A DNA stretch of 64,000 nt from SHVO01 sp041905525 (GTDB taxonomy: Bacteria; Pseudomonadota; Alphaproteobacteria; Rhodospirillales; Rhodospirillaceae): NCBI GenBank assembly GCA_041905525.1, contig JAYRKY010000007.1, positions 124,001 to 188,000 on the forward strand. Reading direction: 5' to 3'. Below are positions 9,126 through 18,361 of the stretch, in pieces. The translations under genes and the position numbers were made by a program. Position 1 is the first letter of the stretch, and each line of letters starts with the position of its first letter. Below the pieces are notes generated by a model. That model searched no databases. It was not told the origin of the DNA and saw nothing but the letters and a program-made list of their open reading frames with translations.

Positions 9126-10883
9126 TTAGGCGCGGGTCACCGGACTGAAGGTTTCCTGCCGCCGCAAGTCGCTGAGCACGCCCCGGATCACATGCTCGGC
9201 GACACCGAGCTCCCGCAGCGAATATTCGGCCATCACGACCGCGAGTTCGTGCTCGCCCATCACCGCAAGATCGACCCCGTGCCGCTTCAGGAAGGCAAGC
9301 TGTTCCTTACTGTGACTTCGGGCGATGACCTTTATGTCGGGCCGCACTTTGCGGGCATGCGTGAGGGTCTGACCGGCGGCAAATCCGTCTGGAGCCGTGA
9401 TTACAAGCAGGCTTGCGGTGGCGATATGCGCCGCTTCAAGCACCGCGGTGGTCGAAGCGTTGCCATAAACAACGTTCAAACCCTTCTTACGCAGTTTATC
9501 CGCGACCACGCGGTCATACTCAATGACGACGAACGGCCGGTCCTGCCGCTGGAGTTCAGCACCGATCACGCTCCCAACACGGCCGTAGCCGACTATAATT
9601 GTGTGGCCCTCCGGAACATCGGATTTCGGGACAACGGGCAAAGCTGCGTAACGGTCTATGAACCGAGCGAAAGGGGTCCAGCGGCGGAGCCCACGTCCGA
9701 GAGGTTCGATCAGCTTGAACAGGAACGGATTGAACGAGATCGACACCAACGCGGTTGCGAGAATCAGGCTTTGCGCCTCGCGCGTCAGGAGCTTGAGATC
9801 GACACCAAGGGCGGCGAGGATAAAGGAGAACTCGCCGATCTGCGCGAGGCCCGCGGACACCATCAGGCCGGTACCGACGGGATAGCGAAAGGCAAGGACG
9901 ATCGCGAAGGTAATCACGAACTTCGCGACCATGACCAGAGCAACGGCGCCGGCGAGCCAGAAGGGATGGTCGAGAACCACCTGCGGATCGACCAGCATTC
10001 CGACGGAGACGAAGAATAGGACCGCGAACGCGTCCTGAAAGGGAAGCGAGTCGGCAGCCGCCTGATAGCTGAGGTCGGACTCGTTCAGCACCATGCCCGC
10101 GAAAAAGGCGCCCAATGCAAACGAAACGCCAAAGAGCTGGGAGGATCCGAAGGCGATCCCAAATGCGATCGCAAGCACGGAGAGCGTGAACAGCTCGCGA
10201 GACCCGGTGCGGGCGACATGAGCCAAGATCCAAGGCGCCACCCGCCGCCCCACGAGGACAACCACGGCGCCGAAGAGGATGATCTTGCCGAGCGCCAAGG
10301 CAAGCATCTGTGCAACGGAAACAACTTGGTCGGCGGGAAGATCGCCGTCTCGCAGCAGGTCCCGCGTCGCGGGCAGCAGCACTAACGCCAGGACCATGAT
10401 CAGGTCTTCAATGATAAGCCACCCGACGGTAATGCGACCTTCGTGGCTCTCCAGCTTATGGCGTGCTTCCAGTTCGCGGGTCAGAACGACCGTGCTCGCC
10501 ACCGACAGGGCAACACCGAAAATCAGACTGGCGCCCGCGGTCCAGTCCCATAGGAACCTTGCCATCCAAAATCCGAGCAGAGTCGCCAGCACGGTTTTGA
10601 CGGCCGCGCCGAGCAACGCGATACCGCGCACGGCGTGCAGATCCTTCACTGAAAAATGAAGGCCCACCCCGAACATGAGGAGAATGATGCCGATTTCCGC
10701 GAACTGGGTGGCCAGTTCGATATCGATATGGAGACCGGGGGTATGCGGACCGACGACGATGCCGGCGAGGAGGTAGCCGACGATGGGGGAGAGCTTGAAG
10801 CGTTGAGCCAGGAAGCCCAGCGCGAAGGCTACAACGAAGGCGATCGCAACGGTCGTGATAAACGACGTCGCATCGTGGGCCAT
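9126..10883 (-). CDS. Monovalent cation:proton antiporter, CPA2 family (YbaL/KefB-like)
   Basis: A 585-residue inner-membrane protein. Residues 1 to about 390 form around twelve transmembrane helices of the Na+/H+ exchanger fold (GYLLAGIVVGPHTPGLH near the start, LFGVSFALGAFFAGMVLNES in the middle). A soluble RCK/TrkA-N domain follows from about residue 420, with the nucleotide-binding motif IIVGYGRVGSVIG and an acidic residue in VIEYDR. It probably exchanges potassium or sodium for protons under ligand control. It resembles YbaL more than KefC because of the preserved RCK core and short tail. It stands alone upstream of, and in the same direction as, the phosphate operon's last gene, with a 120-base gap. 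Confidence 0.9.
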   Translation of the reverse strand: MAHDATSFITTVAIAFVVAFALGFLAQRFKLSPIVGYLLAGIVVGPHTPGLHIDIELATQFAEIGIILLMFGVGLHFSVKDLHAVRGIALLGAAVKTVLATLLGFWMARFLWDWTAGASLIFGVALSVASTVVLTRELEARHKLESHEGRITVGWLIIEDLIMVLALVLLPATRDLLRDGDLPADQVVSVAQMLALALGKIILFGAVVVLVGRRVAPWILAHVARTGSRELFTLSVLAIAFGIAFGSSQLFGVSFALGAFFAGMVLNESDLSYQAAADSLPFQDAFAVLFFVSVGMLVDPQVVLDHPFWLAGAVALVMVAKFVITFAIVLAFRYPVGTGLMVSAGLAQIGEFSFILAALGVDLKLLTREAQSLILATALVSISFNPFLFKLIEPLGRGLRRWTPFARFIDRYAALPVVPKSDVPEGHTIIVGYGRVGSVIGAELQRQDRPFVVIEYDRVVADKLRKKGLNVVYGNASTTAVLEAAHIATASLLVITAPDGFAAGQTLTHARKVRPDIKVIARSHSKEQLAFLKRHGVDLAVMGEHELAVVMAEYSLRELGVAEHVIRGVLSDLRRQETFSPVTRA

Positions 10884-11003
10884 AAAATCTATTCCTCTGG
10901 GGTGGCCCCCTCCGCGGGATCGGCGATCCCGGGCCGAAAGCCCATGAGGATTAAGACATAATCGCGACAGCGGCCCCTTTCAACAGCGGCGCGGCGCGCG
11001 ACC

Positions 11004-11696
11004 TTAGATGGCGGCGTCGTCCAAGGAATATCCGGCCGCGCGTACCGTCCGGATCACGTCGGCGCCATCTCCGGCATTCAGCGCCTTGCGCAGGCGGCGG
11101 ATGTGGACATCGACGGTGCGGGGCTCGACGTAGATGTCCGGCCCCCAGACGCCGTTCAGAAGCTCTTCGCGCGAGAAAACAGTGCCGGGACGCTCCATCA
11201 AATATTGAAGAAGCCGGAACTCCGTCGGTCCAAGATGGATGGCCTTGCCGGCGCGCGTCACCCGGTGTGCATCGAGATCGAGGACGATATCGCCGAAAGT
11301 CAGCTGTCCTTTGCTCTGCGACGGCTTGGCCCGCCGCAAGAGCGCACGGACGCGGGCGATGAGTTCGGGCATCGAAAACGGCTTGGTGAGATAATCGTCG
11401 GCGCCGACGTTCAGGCCACGCACCTTGTCGGATTCTTCCGTGCGCGCGGTCAGCATGATGATGGGAATGTGCCGCGTTTCCGTCTTACGCCGCAGCTGAC
11501 GGCACACTTCGATACCGGACATTCGCGGCAGCATCCAGTCCAGGATCACCGCGTCCGGCGGCGTTTCCTCGGCGACGGTGATCGCCTCTTCCCCGTCGCT
11601 GGCCTCCGTCACGTTGTAGCCTTCTTTCTCGAGATTGTAGCGAAGCATCGTCACGAGCGACGCCTCGTCCTCGACAATCATGACCGTCGGTTTCAT
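11004..11696 (-). CDS. phoB: Phosphate regulon response regulator PhoB
   Basis: A 230-residue OmpR-family response regulator; the start is the Met of MKPTVMIVEDEASL, 19 codons inside the longest open frame. The receiver domain (1-120) has the acidic pocket VEDE, phospho-acceptor Asp in VILDWMLP and the Lys of LTKPF. The C-terminal winged helix has the PhoB-type recognition region TVDVHIRRLRKALN. It is the last gene of the pst operon, 34 bases behind pstB. Usually phoU sits between them, and none is present. The sensor kinase gene phoR is also not in the window. PhoB would bind the Pho box ahead of pstS, giving autoregulation. Confidence 0.93.
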   Translation of the reverse strand: MKPTVMIVEDEASLVTMLRYNLEKEGYNVTEASDGEEAITVAEETPPDAVILDWMLPRMSGIEVCRQLRRKTETRHIPIIMLTARTEESDKVRGLNVGADDYLTKPFSMPELIARVRALLRRAKPSQSKGQLTFGDIVLDLDAHRVTRAGKAIHLGPTEFRLLQYLMERPGTVFSREELLNGVWGPDIYVEPRTVDVHIRRLRKALNAGDGADVIRTVRAAGYSLDDAAI

Positions 11697-11730
11697 GAGT
11701 TTTCCCCGAACACCTGATTCTATCGTACGC

Positions 11731-12549
11731 TCAGCCGAAACGACCTGTGACATAGTCCTGTGTCTTTCCTGATTTTGGAGTCTGGAACACGACTTCCGTA
11801 TCGCCGTACTCGATAAGGCGGCCGAGATACATGAACGCGGTATTGTCCGACACGCGCGCCGCCTGTTGCATATTGTGGGTCACGATAATGATAGTGTAGT
11901 GGCCCGTGAGTTCGCTGATGAGGTCCTCGATCTTCGCCGTGGCGATGGGATCGAGCGCAGAACACGGCTCGTCCATCAGCAGCACTTCCGGATCGGCGGC
12001 CACCGCGCGCGCGATGCACAAGCGCTGCTGCTGCCCGCCCGAGAGACCGAGCGCGCTTTGATCCAGGCGGTCTTTCACCTCATTCCAGAGAGCGGCGCTT
12101 CGAAGGGCACGTTCGCATGTTTCTTCGAGGAACGACTTGTCATTCACGCCATCGACTTTCAGCGGATACACGACGTTCTGGAAGATCGACATCGGAAACG
12201 GATTGGGCTTTTGAAACACCATGCCCATGCGCTTACGCAACGCGATCACGTCGGCGTCGCGCGCGTAGATGTTATCGCCGTGGAGCTTGATCGACCCTTT
12301 AATGGAAAGTCCGTCCACCAGATCGTTCATGCGGTTGATGCAGCGTAGCAGAGTCGATTTACCGCAGCCGGACGGGCCGATCAGCGCCGTCACAAGTCCC
12401 TTCTCGATCGGCATTGTCACGTTATGCAACGCCTGAGACTGACCGTACCAAAGGCTGAGATTCTCAATGGTGAGAACCTCTCCGGCTCCGCCGCGCTTGA
12501 CGTGATAGACGGTGTCTTCCCGGGCCGCCGTTGCGTTATCCGTGTTCAT
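11731..12549 (-). CDS. pstB: Phosphate ABC transporter ATP-binding protein PstB
   Basis: A 272-residue ATPase of the high-affinity phosphate importer. It shows Walker A GPSGCGKST, ABC signature LSGGQQQRL, Walker B VLLMDEPCSALDP and the switch His in IIIVTHNM. The N-terminal 20 residues are a short variable extension before the ABC core. It follows pstA by 19 bases and precedes phoB. PstB is known to signal phosphate status to PhoR through PhoU in other proteobacteria; the absence of phoU next to it here is notable. Confidence 0.96.
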   Translation of the reverse strand: MNTDNATAAREDTVYHVKRGGAGEVLTIENLSLWYGQSQALHNVTMPIEKGLVTALIGPSGCGKSTLLRCINRMNDLVDGLSIKGSIKLHGDNIYARDADVIALRKRMGMVFQKPNPFPMSIFQNVVYPLKVDGVNDKSFLEETCERALRSAALWNEVKDRLDQSALGLSGGQQQRLCIARAVAADPEVLLMDEPCSALDPIATAKIEDLISELTGHYTIIIVTHNMQQAARVSDNTAFMYLGRLIEYGDTEVVFQTPKSGKTQDYVTGRFG

Positions 12550-12568
12550 ATAACGTCCGTACTCATTG

Positions 12569-14317
12569 CTAGAATTGGCTGCCGACGAATTTGCGGCGCA
12601 GGCGATTGCGAATCATGATGGCCATCACGTTCATCGCAAAGATGAGCGAGATGAGCAGCATCGTGGTGACAAAAACCATGGGCTTTCCCGCCTCGGCGTT
12701 GCGGGACTGGAAGCCGACGTCGTAGATGTGGAAGCCGAGGTGCATGAAGCTGCGCTCGAGGTGGACGAACGGGAAGAACCCGTCAATAGGAAGCTCCGGT
12801 GCGAGCTTCACGACACCCACCAGCATAAGCGGCGCCACTTCCCCTGCCCCGCGGGCCATAGCGAGAATGATTCCGGTCATGATACCGGGCATCGCGCGCG
12901 GCAGCACAATGTTGCGGATGGTCTGCCATTTGGATGCGCCGCACGCCAGCGAGCCCTCGCGCATGGAGCGGGGCACAGCGGCCAGCGCCTCCTCGGTCGC
13001 CACGATCACGACCGGGACGGTCAAAAGCGCGAGCGTCAGCGACGACCACAAAAGGCCGCCGGTTCCAAAGGTGGGGCTCGGAAGGCGCTCCGGGTAAAAC
13101 AGCGCATCGATTGAGCCGCCCAACGTGTAGGCAAAGAACCCGAGACCGAACACGCCGTAAACGATGGAAGGCACGCCGGCCAGGTTGTTGACCGAGATGC
13201 GCACGATGGATACCAGACGCCCCTGCTTCGCGTATTCCCTCAGGTACAGCGCCGTAATGACGCCAAAGGGCGCAACGGCGATCACCATCAAAAGGGTCAT
13301 TGCGGCCGTCCCGAAGATGGCCGGTAGAACGCCGCCCTCGGTGTTGGCTTCACGCGGCTCGTCACCGAGGAACTCGGCCCACCGCGAGAAATAGACGGAA
13401 ATCTTGTCTCCCAGACTGAGATCGTTAGCCGCATATAAACGCACCAGCGAGGCCATCGGCTCTGTCTTCTCCTCGCCGCTCACAGCGGTGAAGGTGACGG
13501 TATTGGCTGCGTTTTCCTGGCGCAGCGCCTCGACCTGCGCGGTCAGCCGGTCGTAATTCCCGCGCTGCGCCGCGGCCTGCGCGTCGAGCCGCTCTTTTTC
13601 GCGGCGGTATTCAGCGCTGTCGCGGCCATGATCCAGTTCCACCTTGCGCAGTGCGAGGCGTCCGGCTTCCAGGCCGTGGTTGATCGCGCCGATGTCGTGC
13701 TTTTCGATGCGCCCGGCTTCCCGCCAACGTTCGCGTGAGGCGCGGTGCGCCGCCACGAACTCGGGATCCGAAAGGGATGAAATCTGCCGCTCGACACCAT
13801 TGATCGTGACCGACTTGATGGCGCCGACGAAGGGGCCCCACTCGAGGCGCTCGACGAAAAGGTACGTTTTCGGCGTTTCGCGTTTCGCGACGTTGAAGTC
13901 GGGAATCCAGCGGAAGTCCTCACCGTAGAGATCAAAGTTTCCGATCCGATAGAGCGTGCGCGATGCATAGCCGTCGTCGTCCGCGATCCGCTGCCTCCAC
14001 TCGGGAGACATCGCCTCAAGCGCTTCCGCTGTCGGGCGGAACACTTCGGCGCGGAAGGGCTCGCCGGCGGTCACGGTGCCGTCGACTTCAGTCACCACTT
14101 CGATGGGTTTAGGCATGAAGGTGACAATGCCATTCCACGCCACCAAAGCGAGGAACCCCACGATCATCGCTATTCCGAGCGCAAGCGCGCCGCCAAGAAC
14201 CCAGAGCGCGGGCTCGCCGCGCGCGCGCATATCGGTGCGCCGGATCGCGGCGCCGGCGGCCTGAGGTGTGTCGGCGACGGGTGTCGTCATATTCATTGCG
14301 GCATCCTCGACGCTCAT
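12569..14317 (-). CDS. pstA: Phosphate ABC transporter permease PstA with large DUF3333-type N-terminal domain
   Basis: A 582-residue permease, about twice the length of E. coli PstA. One TM segment (about 33-55) is followed by a periplasmic domain of roughly 250 residues of the DUF3333 type, with a charged coiled-coil-like stretch around SAEYRREKERLDAQAAAQRG. The usual permease core comes after it, with the EAA-type loop EEALAAVPRSMREGSLACGAS. The start ATG overlaps the pstC stop as ATGA (14314-14317), implying translational coupling. It forms the channel with PstC. This enlarged architecture is common in alphaproteobacteria. Confidence 0.93.
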   Translation of the reverse strand: MSVEDAAMNMTTPVADTPQAAGAAIRRTDMRARGEPALWVLGGALALGIAMIVGFLALVAWNGIVTFMPKPIEVVTEVDGTVTAGEPFRAEVFRPTAEALEAMSPEWRQRIADDDGYASRTLYRIGNFDLYGEDFRWIPDFNVAKRETPKTYLFVERLEWGPFVGAIKSVTINGVERQISSLSDPEFVAAHRASRERWREAGRIEKHDIGAINHGLEAGRLALRKVELDHGRDSAEYRREKERLDAQAAAQRGNYDRLTAQVEALRQENAANTVTFTAVSGEEKTEPMASLVRLYAANDLSLGDKISVYFSRWAEFLGDEPREANTEGGVLPAIFGTAAMTLLMVIAVAPFGVITALYLREYAKQGRLVSIVRISVNNLAGVPSIVYGVFGLGFFAYTLGGSIDALFYPERLPSPTFGTGGLLWSSLTLALLTVPVVIVATEEALAAVPRSMREGSLACGASKWQTIRNIVLPRAMPGIMTGIILAMARGAGEVAPLMLVGVVKLAPELPIDGFFPFVHLERSFMHLGFHIYDVGFQSRNAEAGKPMVFVTTMLLISLIFAMNVMAIMIRNRLRRKFVGSQF

Positions 14318-16929
14318 AGTTGGGCCGCCCGCTTTCGGAAGCGCTGTCGAATGACTTCGGCGAGCGTATTCACGACGAAGGTCATGACGAACAGGGTCAG
14401 CGCCGCCAGAAAGAGCATGCGGTAGAGGGTAGAATCCCGGACCGCCTCAGGCAGTTCGACGGCGATGTTGGCTGAAAGCGCGCGCAGGCCGTTGAATAGA
14501 TTCCACTCGATCAGCGGTGTGTTGCCCGCGGCCATCACCACGATCATGGTTTCCCCCACGGCGCGGCCCATGCCGACCATGATGGCGGAGAACACGCCGC
14601 TCATGGCCGTTGGAAGAATGACATAGACGGCGGTTTGCCAATCGGTGGCGCCGCATCCGAGGCTGGCCGCGCGCAGGTGCTCCGGCACCGCGTTCAAGGC
14701 GTCTTCGGAGATGGTGTAAATGATAGGGATGACCGCGAAGCCCATCGCGAAGCCGACGACCAGCGTGTTGCGCTGGACATAGGTGTCGACAATGCCGCCC
14801 CGCGGATCCATCCCGATGGCGACGAGAGCCGACGCAGCCACATAGCTCGCGACGCCCGCCGCGATCAGGGTCACGATCCAGCGCGCGAGGTCCGTGAGGC
14901 CCGCGAGCGTACGATCCTGTCCGCGGAGAATATGCCCAAAACGCGCCGCCACCAGACCCTGGGTGGCCATGAAGAGAACGACGAAGGCAAAGGGGAAAAC
15001 CAGCATTGCCGTAAAGGGTGTGCTGTCGCCTTGCGTCCCGGCGCTCCACGCCTTGAGGTCGCCCGCGAAGAAGATCCGTTCGAACCAGGGGCCCAGCGCA
15101 AAGGCAATGAACCCGGTCGCGATCAAAGCCAGGAAGATCAGCAGGAACTTGGGCAGCCCGCCGTAGCGCAGGGCGATGGTCGAGGGCAGAAGCTGCCAAA
15201 GATAGGCACCGCCGAATAGACCGATCGGCACGACGACGAAGGCGCAGAAGATCGCCGCAATCCAGGTCTCGACCAGCGGCGCGAGAATGAGCGCGGCGAT
15301 AAAGCCGAGAACCACCGACGGCAGCGAGGCCATCAACTCCATCGTGGGTTTGACCACGGCCCGCACGCGCTGATGCACAAACTCGGAAGTGTAGATCGCG
15401 GCGCTGAGGGCGATCGGGATCGCGAAAAGGAGCGAGTAAACGGTTGCCTTCAGCGTTCCGAAGATCAACGGCACCAAGGACAACTTGGGTTCAAAGACGT
15501 CCGTGCCTGAAGACGATTGCCAGGTCAGATCCGGCTCGGGATAACCCTCGTACCAAACCTTGCCGAAAATCGTCCGCAGGGTTGTTTCGGGGTGAGGTAC
15601 ATCGATGTTCCAAGCGTGGGCCTGGCCGCCGGCGGTGATCGCAACGACCCCGTTGCCGCGCGGCGCCAAGGCAACCGTTTCGATCTGCGCCTTTTCGGCA
15701 GCGAGCTTGAGAACCACCTGTTCGCTGGTGGAATGGCGCACCCAGACCTCGCCCGCCGCGTCGGCGGTCACGAAGAGTTTGCCGCGCTGGCTCGCGTCCA
15801 TCGCAACGATGGCGCTCTTTTGAGGCTCGAGCGCGTGGGCGCGGACAAGTTCAAAGCCGTCGCTGGTCTTCGCGTCGGTGCGCTGCAGACGGAAATAGAC
15901 GTTCACCGAACCGTCGCTTCCGCCCACGACCAACGATTGCTCGCCGATCAAAAAACCGATCACGCCAATGGTGGCTTCGCCGGGAAGAAGGTCGATGGTC
16001 TCGGCGAGTTCAGGCTTAGCGAAGGACCGTGTGTCGTAGCGGAAGATCGTGCCGGTTTCTTCGGCGACGTAAACCTGGTCCGCGTTGTTGGTCATCAGCA
16101 GCGCGTGCACATGGACGTTGACGGGCAACCCCGGAAGTTCCGAAGACGTCATGGTCGTCGTAGTGGCGCCGGTCAGCATGTTGGTCCGCGATTCCGTCCG
16201 CGACAGGCGGCCGATGCCGGCGGCATCGACCGTGATGAACGAGCGTGTCGGGCGCTCGACGGTTCCGCCGAGGCGGTAGTCGATTGCGACAATCGCGGTT
16301 CCCGCAGGCGCGGCTTGCGTTTCCGGTCCGAGTTCGACAGCGATGGAGACAACCCGGGTTTGCTCGGGACTGATGGCGGTGTAAATCGCCTTGCCGTCGG
16401 TGAAGTCTGTATCGTTGAGGCGCTTCAGATCCGCGGGGACCTGCGCATTGTCGATCACGGCGCCTCCGACCTTGAGCGTGCCGAGACGCAAAGTGCCGTC
16501 CGTAAAGCCGAAGGCCAAGTCGCGTCCGTTCAAGGTGCGATTGAAGGCGCTGACTTCTTTACCGGCGAGATCGAAGGCCGGCGCTTCGAGTTCAGTGCCC
16601 GTCGCGATGTGGAAAGCATGAACTTTCCCGGTGGAGTCCACAGACGTGGACACGACCTTGTACTCGTCAATCACTTCCATGAGCGCGCGGGGACCGGGCG
16701 CGATTTTCACGGTGCTCGCGCTGTCCAACGATGCCCCCGTGAACAGCGGCACCACCACCTGCGCCAGGAACACCATGATCCCGAACACTGCGACGATAAC
16801 GCCGATGCCGCCGATCCGGATGATCCAGTCGGCGGCTTTATCGATAATGATGACGGAGCGGGCGGTCTTCATCGACCGGCGCTGACGCGGCTTGCTCGCC
16901 GCTTCGTCCAAATTCGTTAAGTCCTCCAC
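14314..16929 (-). CDS. pstC: Phosphate ABC transporter permease PstC with beta-propeller-like periplasmic insert
   Basis: About 871 residues. I place the start at the GTG (16929) that begins VEDLTNLDE, with GAGG five bases upstream; an internal ATG at 16872 (MKTARSVIII) is possible, and the longest open frame starts with TTG inside a stem-loop. After TM1 comes a periplasmic insert of roughly 400 residues, beta-rich with WD40-like repeats (for example ERTRSFITVDAAG and VVGGSDGSVNVYF). The permease core follows, with the EAA loop EDALNAVPEHLRAASLGCGA. It pairs with PstA to move phosphate across the inner membrane. The insert may contact PstS or sense ligand; that is inference. Confidence 0.92.
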   Translation of the reverse strand: MEDLTNLDEAASKPRQRRSMKTARSVIIIDKAADWIIRIGGIGVIVAVFGIMVFLAQVVVPLFTGASLDSASTVKIAPGPRALMEVIDEYKVVSTSVDSTGKVHAFHIATGTELEAPAFDLAGKEVSAFNRTLNGRDLAFGFTDGTLRLGTLKVGGAVIDNAQVPADLKRLNDTDFTDGKAIYTAISPEQTRVVSIAVELGPETQAAPAGTAIVAIDYRLGGTVERPTRSFITVDAAGIGRLSRTESRTNMLTGATTTTMTSSELPGLPVNVHVHALLMTNNADQVYVAEETGTIFRYDTRSFAKPELAETIDLLPGEATIGVIGFLIGEQSLVVGGSDGSVNVYFRLQRTDAKTSDGFELVRAHALEPQKSAIVAMDASQRGKLFVTADAAGEVWVRHSTSEQVVLKLAAEKAQIETVALAPRGNGVVAITAGGQAHAWNIDVPHPETTLRTIFGKVWYEGYPEPDLTWQSSSGTDVFEPKLSLVPLIFGTLKATVYSLLFAIPIALSAAIYTSEFVHQRVRAVVKPTMELMASLPSVVLGFIAALILAPLVETWIAAIFCAFVVVPIGLFGGAYLWQLLPSTIALRYGGLPKFLLIFLALIATGFIAFALGPWFERIFFAGDLKAWSAGTQGDSTPFTAMLVFPFAFVVLFMATQGLVAARFGHILRGQDRTLAGLTDLARWIVTLIAAGVASYVAASALVAIGMDPRGGIVDTYVQRNTLVVGFAMGFAVIPIIYTISEDALNAVPEHLRAASLGCGATDWQTAVYVILPTAMSGVFSAIMVGMGRAVGETMIVVMAAGNTPLIEWNLFNGLRALSANIAVELPEAVRDSTLYRMLFLAALTLFVMTFVVNTLAEVIRQRFRKRAAQL

Positions 16930-16954
16930 CCGTACCTCATACTCTTTTGCGCAG

Positions 16955-16980
16955 CGGCGCCGGTCCAACCCCCGGCGCCG
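16955..16980 (-). other. Intercistronic stem-loop between pstS and pstC
   Basis: A perfect 9-bp inverted repeat (CGGCGCCGG / CCGGCGCCG, 8-base loop) lies in the gap between the pstS stop (17004) and the pstC start. No T-tract follows it on the coding strand, so it looks like an mRNA-stabilising or attenuating hairpin rather than a terminator. Such a hairpin would allow PstS to be made in excess over the membrane components, as is usual for binding-protein transporters. Confidence 0.6.
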
Positions 16981-17003
16981 TGCGCCTCAAAAAAACGTGA
17001 GCC

Positions 17004-17978
17004 TTAATTGTTCAGTTCGAGCAGCTTGAAATCTTCTGCAACGACAGCCGCCGGGATCGGATAGTAACCGTCTTTCACGACGCCCGACTGGCCTTGCTTC
17101 GACAACACGAACTTGGCGAATTCGGCCCGGAGCGGATCGAGTTTCGTGCCGGGCTTCTTGTTCAGATAGACATAGAGGAAGCGCGTGATCGGATAGTCGC
17201 CGGCGTAGGCGGTTTCCGCGGTCGAGTCAAAACATGCGCCGCCATCGTTCGCCGAGATCGGCACCGATCGGACGTCGGCGGTTTTGTAACCAACGCCGGA
17301 GTATCCAATCGCGTATTTATCCGACGCGATGGCCTGAACGACGGCCGATGAACCGGGCTGTTCCTTGACGCTGTCCTTGTAGTCGCCCTCGGAGAGAACA
17401 ACTTCCTTGAAGTAGCCGTAGGTGCCCGACGCGGAATTGCGGCCGTACATCGAGATCGGGCGGTTGGCCCATTCGCCCGTCAAGCCCAGTTGGCCCCAGG
17501 TCTTGATGTCCTGTTTGCCGCCGTGCTTTCGGCTCTTGGAGAAAATCGCGTCAACCTGCGCAAGGCTGAGACACTTCACCGGATTATCCTTGTGGACGAA
17601 CACTGCGAGCGCATCGACAGCCACGCGCATGCCGGTCGGCTTGTAGCCATACTTCTTTTCAAAGTCGTCCATCTCCGCGCCCTTCATCGGACGCGACATC
17701 GGCCCGAACTGCGCGGTGCCGGCGATCAAGGCGGGCGGCGCGGTGCCCGAACCCTTGCCTTCGATCTCGACCTTCACGTTCGGATACTCTTTGGCGAAGC
17801 CTTCCGCCCACAACGTCATGACGTTGTTGAGCGTGTCGGAGCCGATCGACTTCAGGCTCCCTTCGACGCCCGCGGTCTTCTTATAGGGCTTGAGGGCGGG
17901 GTCGACTTCGACCGCCGACGCTGTGGTGGCGGCAAACACGCCGGCGATCATGCAAGCGGCGGCGATTTTCTTGAGCAT
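17004..17978 (-). CDS. pstS: Periplasmic phosphate-binding protein PstS
   Basis: A 324-residue precursor; the start is the Met of MLKKIAAACMIAGVF, which opens a Sec signal peptide ending near TTASAVEV. The longer open frame upstream overlaps the Pho box and is not coding. The mature protein shows phosphate-binding-loop motifs: IGSDTLNNVM near the N-terminus, GKGSGTAPPALI, and GRNSASGTYGYFKE in the second lobe. This is the PstS/PtsS cluster that captures periplasmic phosphate and passes it to PstCA. It is the first gene of the operon, 67 bases downstream of the three-repeat Pho box. Confidence 0.95.
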   Translation of the reverse strand: MLKKIAAACMIAGVFAATTASAVEVDPALKPYKKTAGVEGSLKSIGSDTLNNVMTLWAEGFAKEYPNVKVEIEGKGSGTAPPALIAGTAQFGPMSRPMKGAEMDDFEKKYGYKPTGMRVAVDALAVFVHKDNPVKCLSLAQVDAIFSKSRKHGGKQDIKTWGQLGLTGEWANRPISMYGRNSASGTYGYFKEVVLSEGDYKDSVKEQPGSSAVVQAIASDKYAIGYSGVGYKTADVRSVPISANDGGACFDSTAETAYAGDYPITRFLYVYLNKKPGTKLDPLRAEFAKFVLSKQGQSGVVKDGYYPIPAAVVAEDFKLLELNN

Positions 17979-18044
17979 GGATGTCTCCGTGAAGAGAGCG
18001 GTTGTAAAAACACGCCATCCATAGCGGCGAAGGCCACACCTTTT

Positions 18045-18073
18045 TTGACAGATTTGTGAAAGATTTATTACAG
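18045..18073 (-). promoter_or_regulatory. Pho box with three half-sites upstream of pstS
   Basis: On the minus strand three 7-base repeats follow one another with exact 11-base periodicity: CTGTAAT, AAAT spacer, CTTTCAC, AAAT spacer, CTGTCAA. The E. coli consensus is CTGTCAT separated by four AT-rich bases. Three in-phase half-sites suggest more than one PhoB dimer can bind. The block ends 66 bases before the pstS start codon. It implies induction of pstS-C-A-B-phoB by phosphate starvation. Confidence 0.85.
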
Positions 18074-18145
18074 GCCGCGAGGGGCGATTGGGGAATAACC
18101 CCGCTCGCATTCTTTATTATTATACAAAGGCTTAGAGTGCCATCG

Positions 18146-18262
18146 TCATTTGCGGCGCAGAATGTCGCCAGGGCCGACCGGCAAGAAAAGCAGGCCAATG
18201 ATGACCACAACGATCAGCCAGTGCCAAAGGCTGCCGAATCCGGCGTTCACGGCGACCTGCAT
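18146..18262 (-). CDS. 38-codon TatA-like single-TM micro-ORF
   Basis: A short open frame starting ATG at 18262, with GGAAGAG a few bases upstream, and ending TGA at 18146. The product has one hydrophobic helix, GSLWHWLIVVVIIGLLF, followed by PVGPGD and a basic tail ILRRK. The segment closely recalls the membrane helix of TatA/TatE proteins (x-I/L-W-H-W-L-I-V). The FG hinge and amphipathic helix of a working TatA are missing. The frame could be read a further twelve codons upstream to a stop at about 18318-18320, without another ATG. It sits between rpe and pstS on the same strand. It could be a remnant of tatA, a true small membrane protein, or chance; I favour a real small membrane protein. 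Confidence 0.5.
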   Translation of the reverse strand: MQVAVNAGFGSLWHWLIVVVIIGLLFLPVGPGDILRRK

Positions 18263-18361
18263 CCCGAACTCTTCCGTCCATAGCCGGGCCTGGTCGAAGA
18301 TTCCGGCGGGGGCCGATTAACCACCCGCCCGCCAGCTTCAACTTAGGCGGACCCTGAGGCC

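Noticed and set aside
18045..18110. Extended N-terminus for PstS
   Set aside because: The extra 44 codons overlap the Pho box, and the internal Met begins a clean signal peptide.
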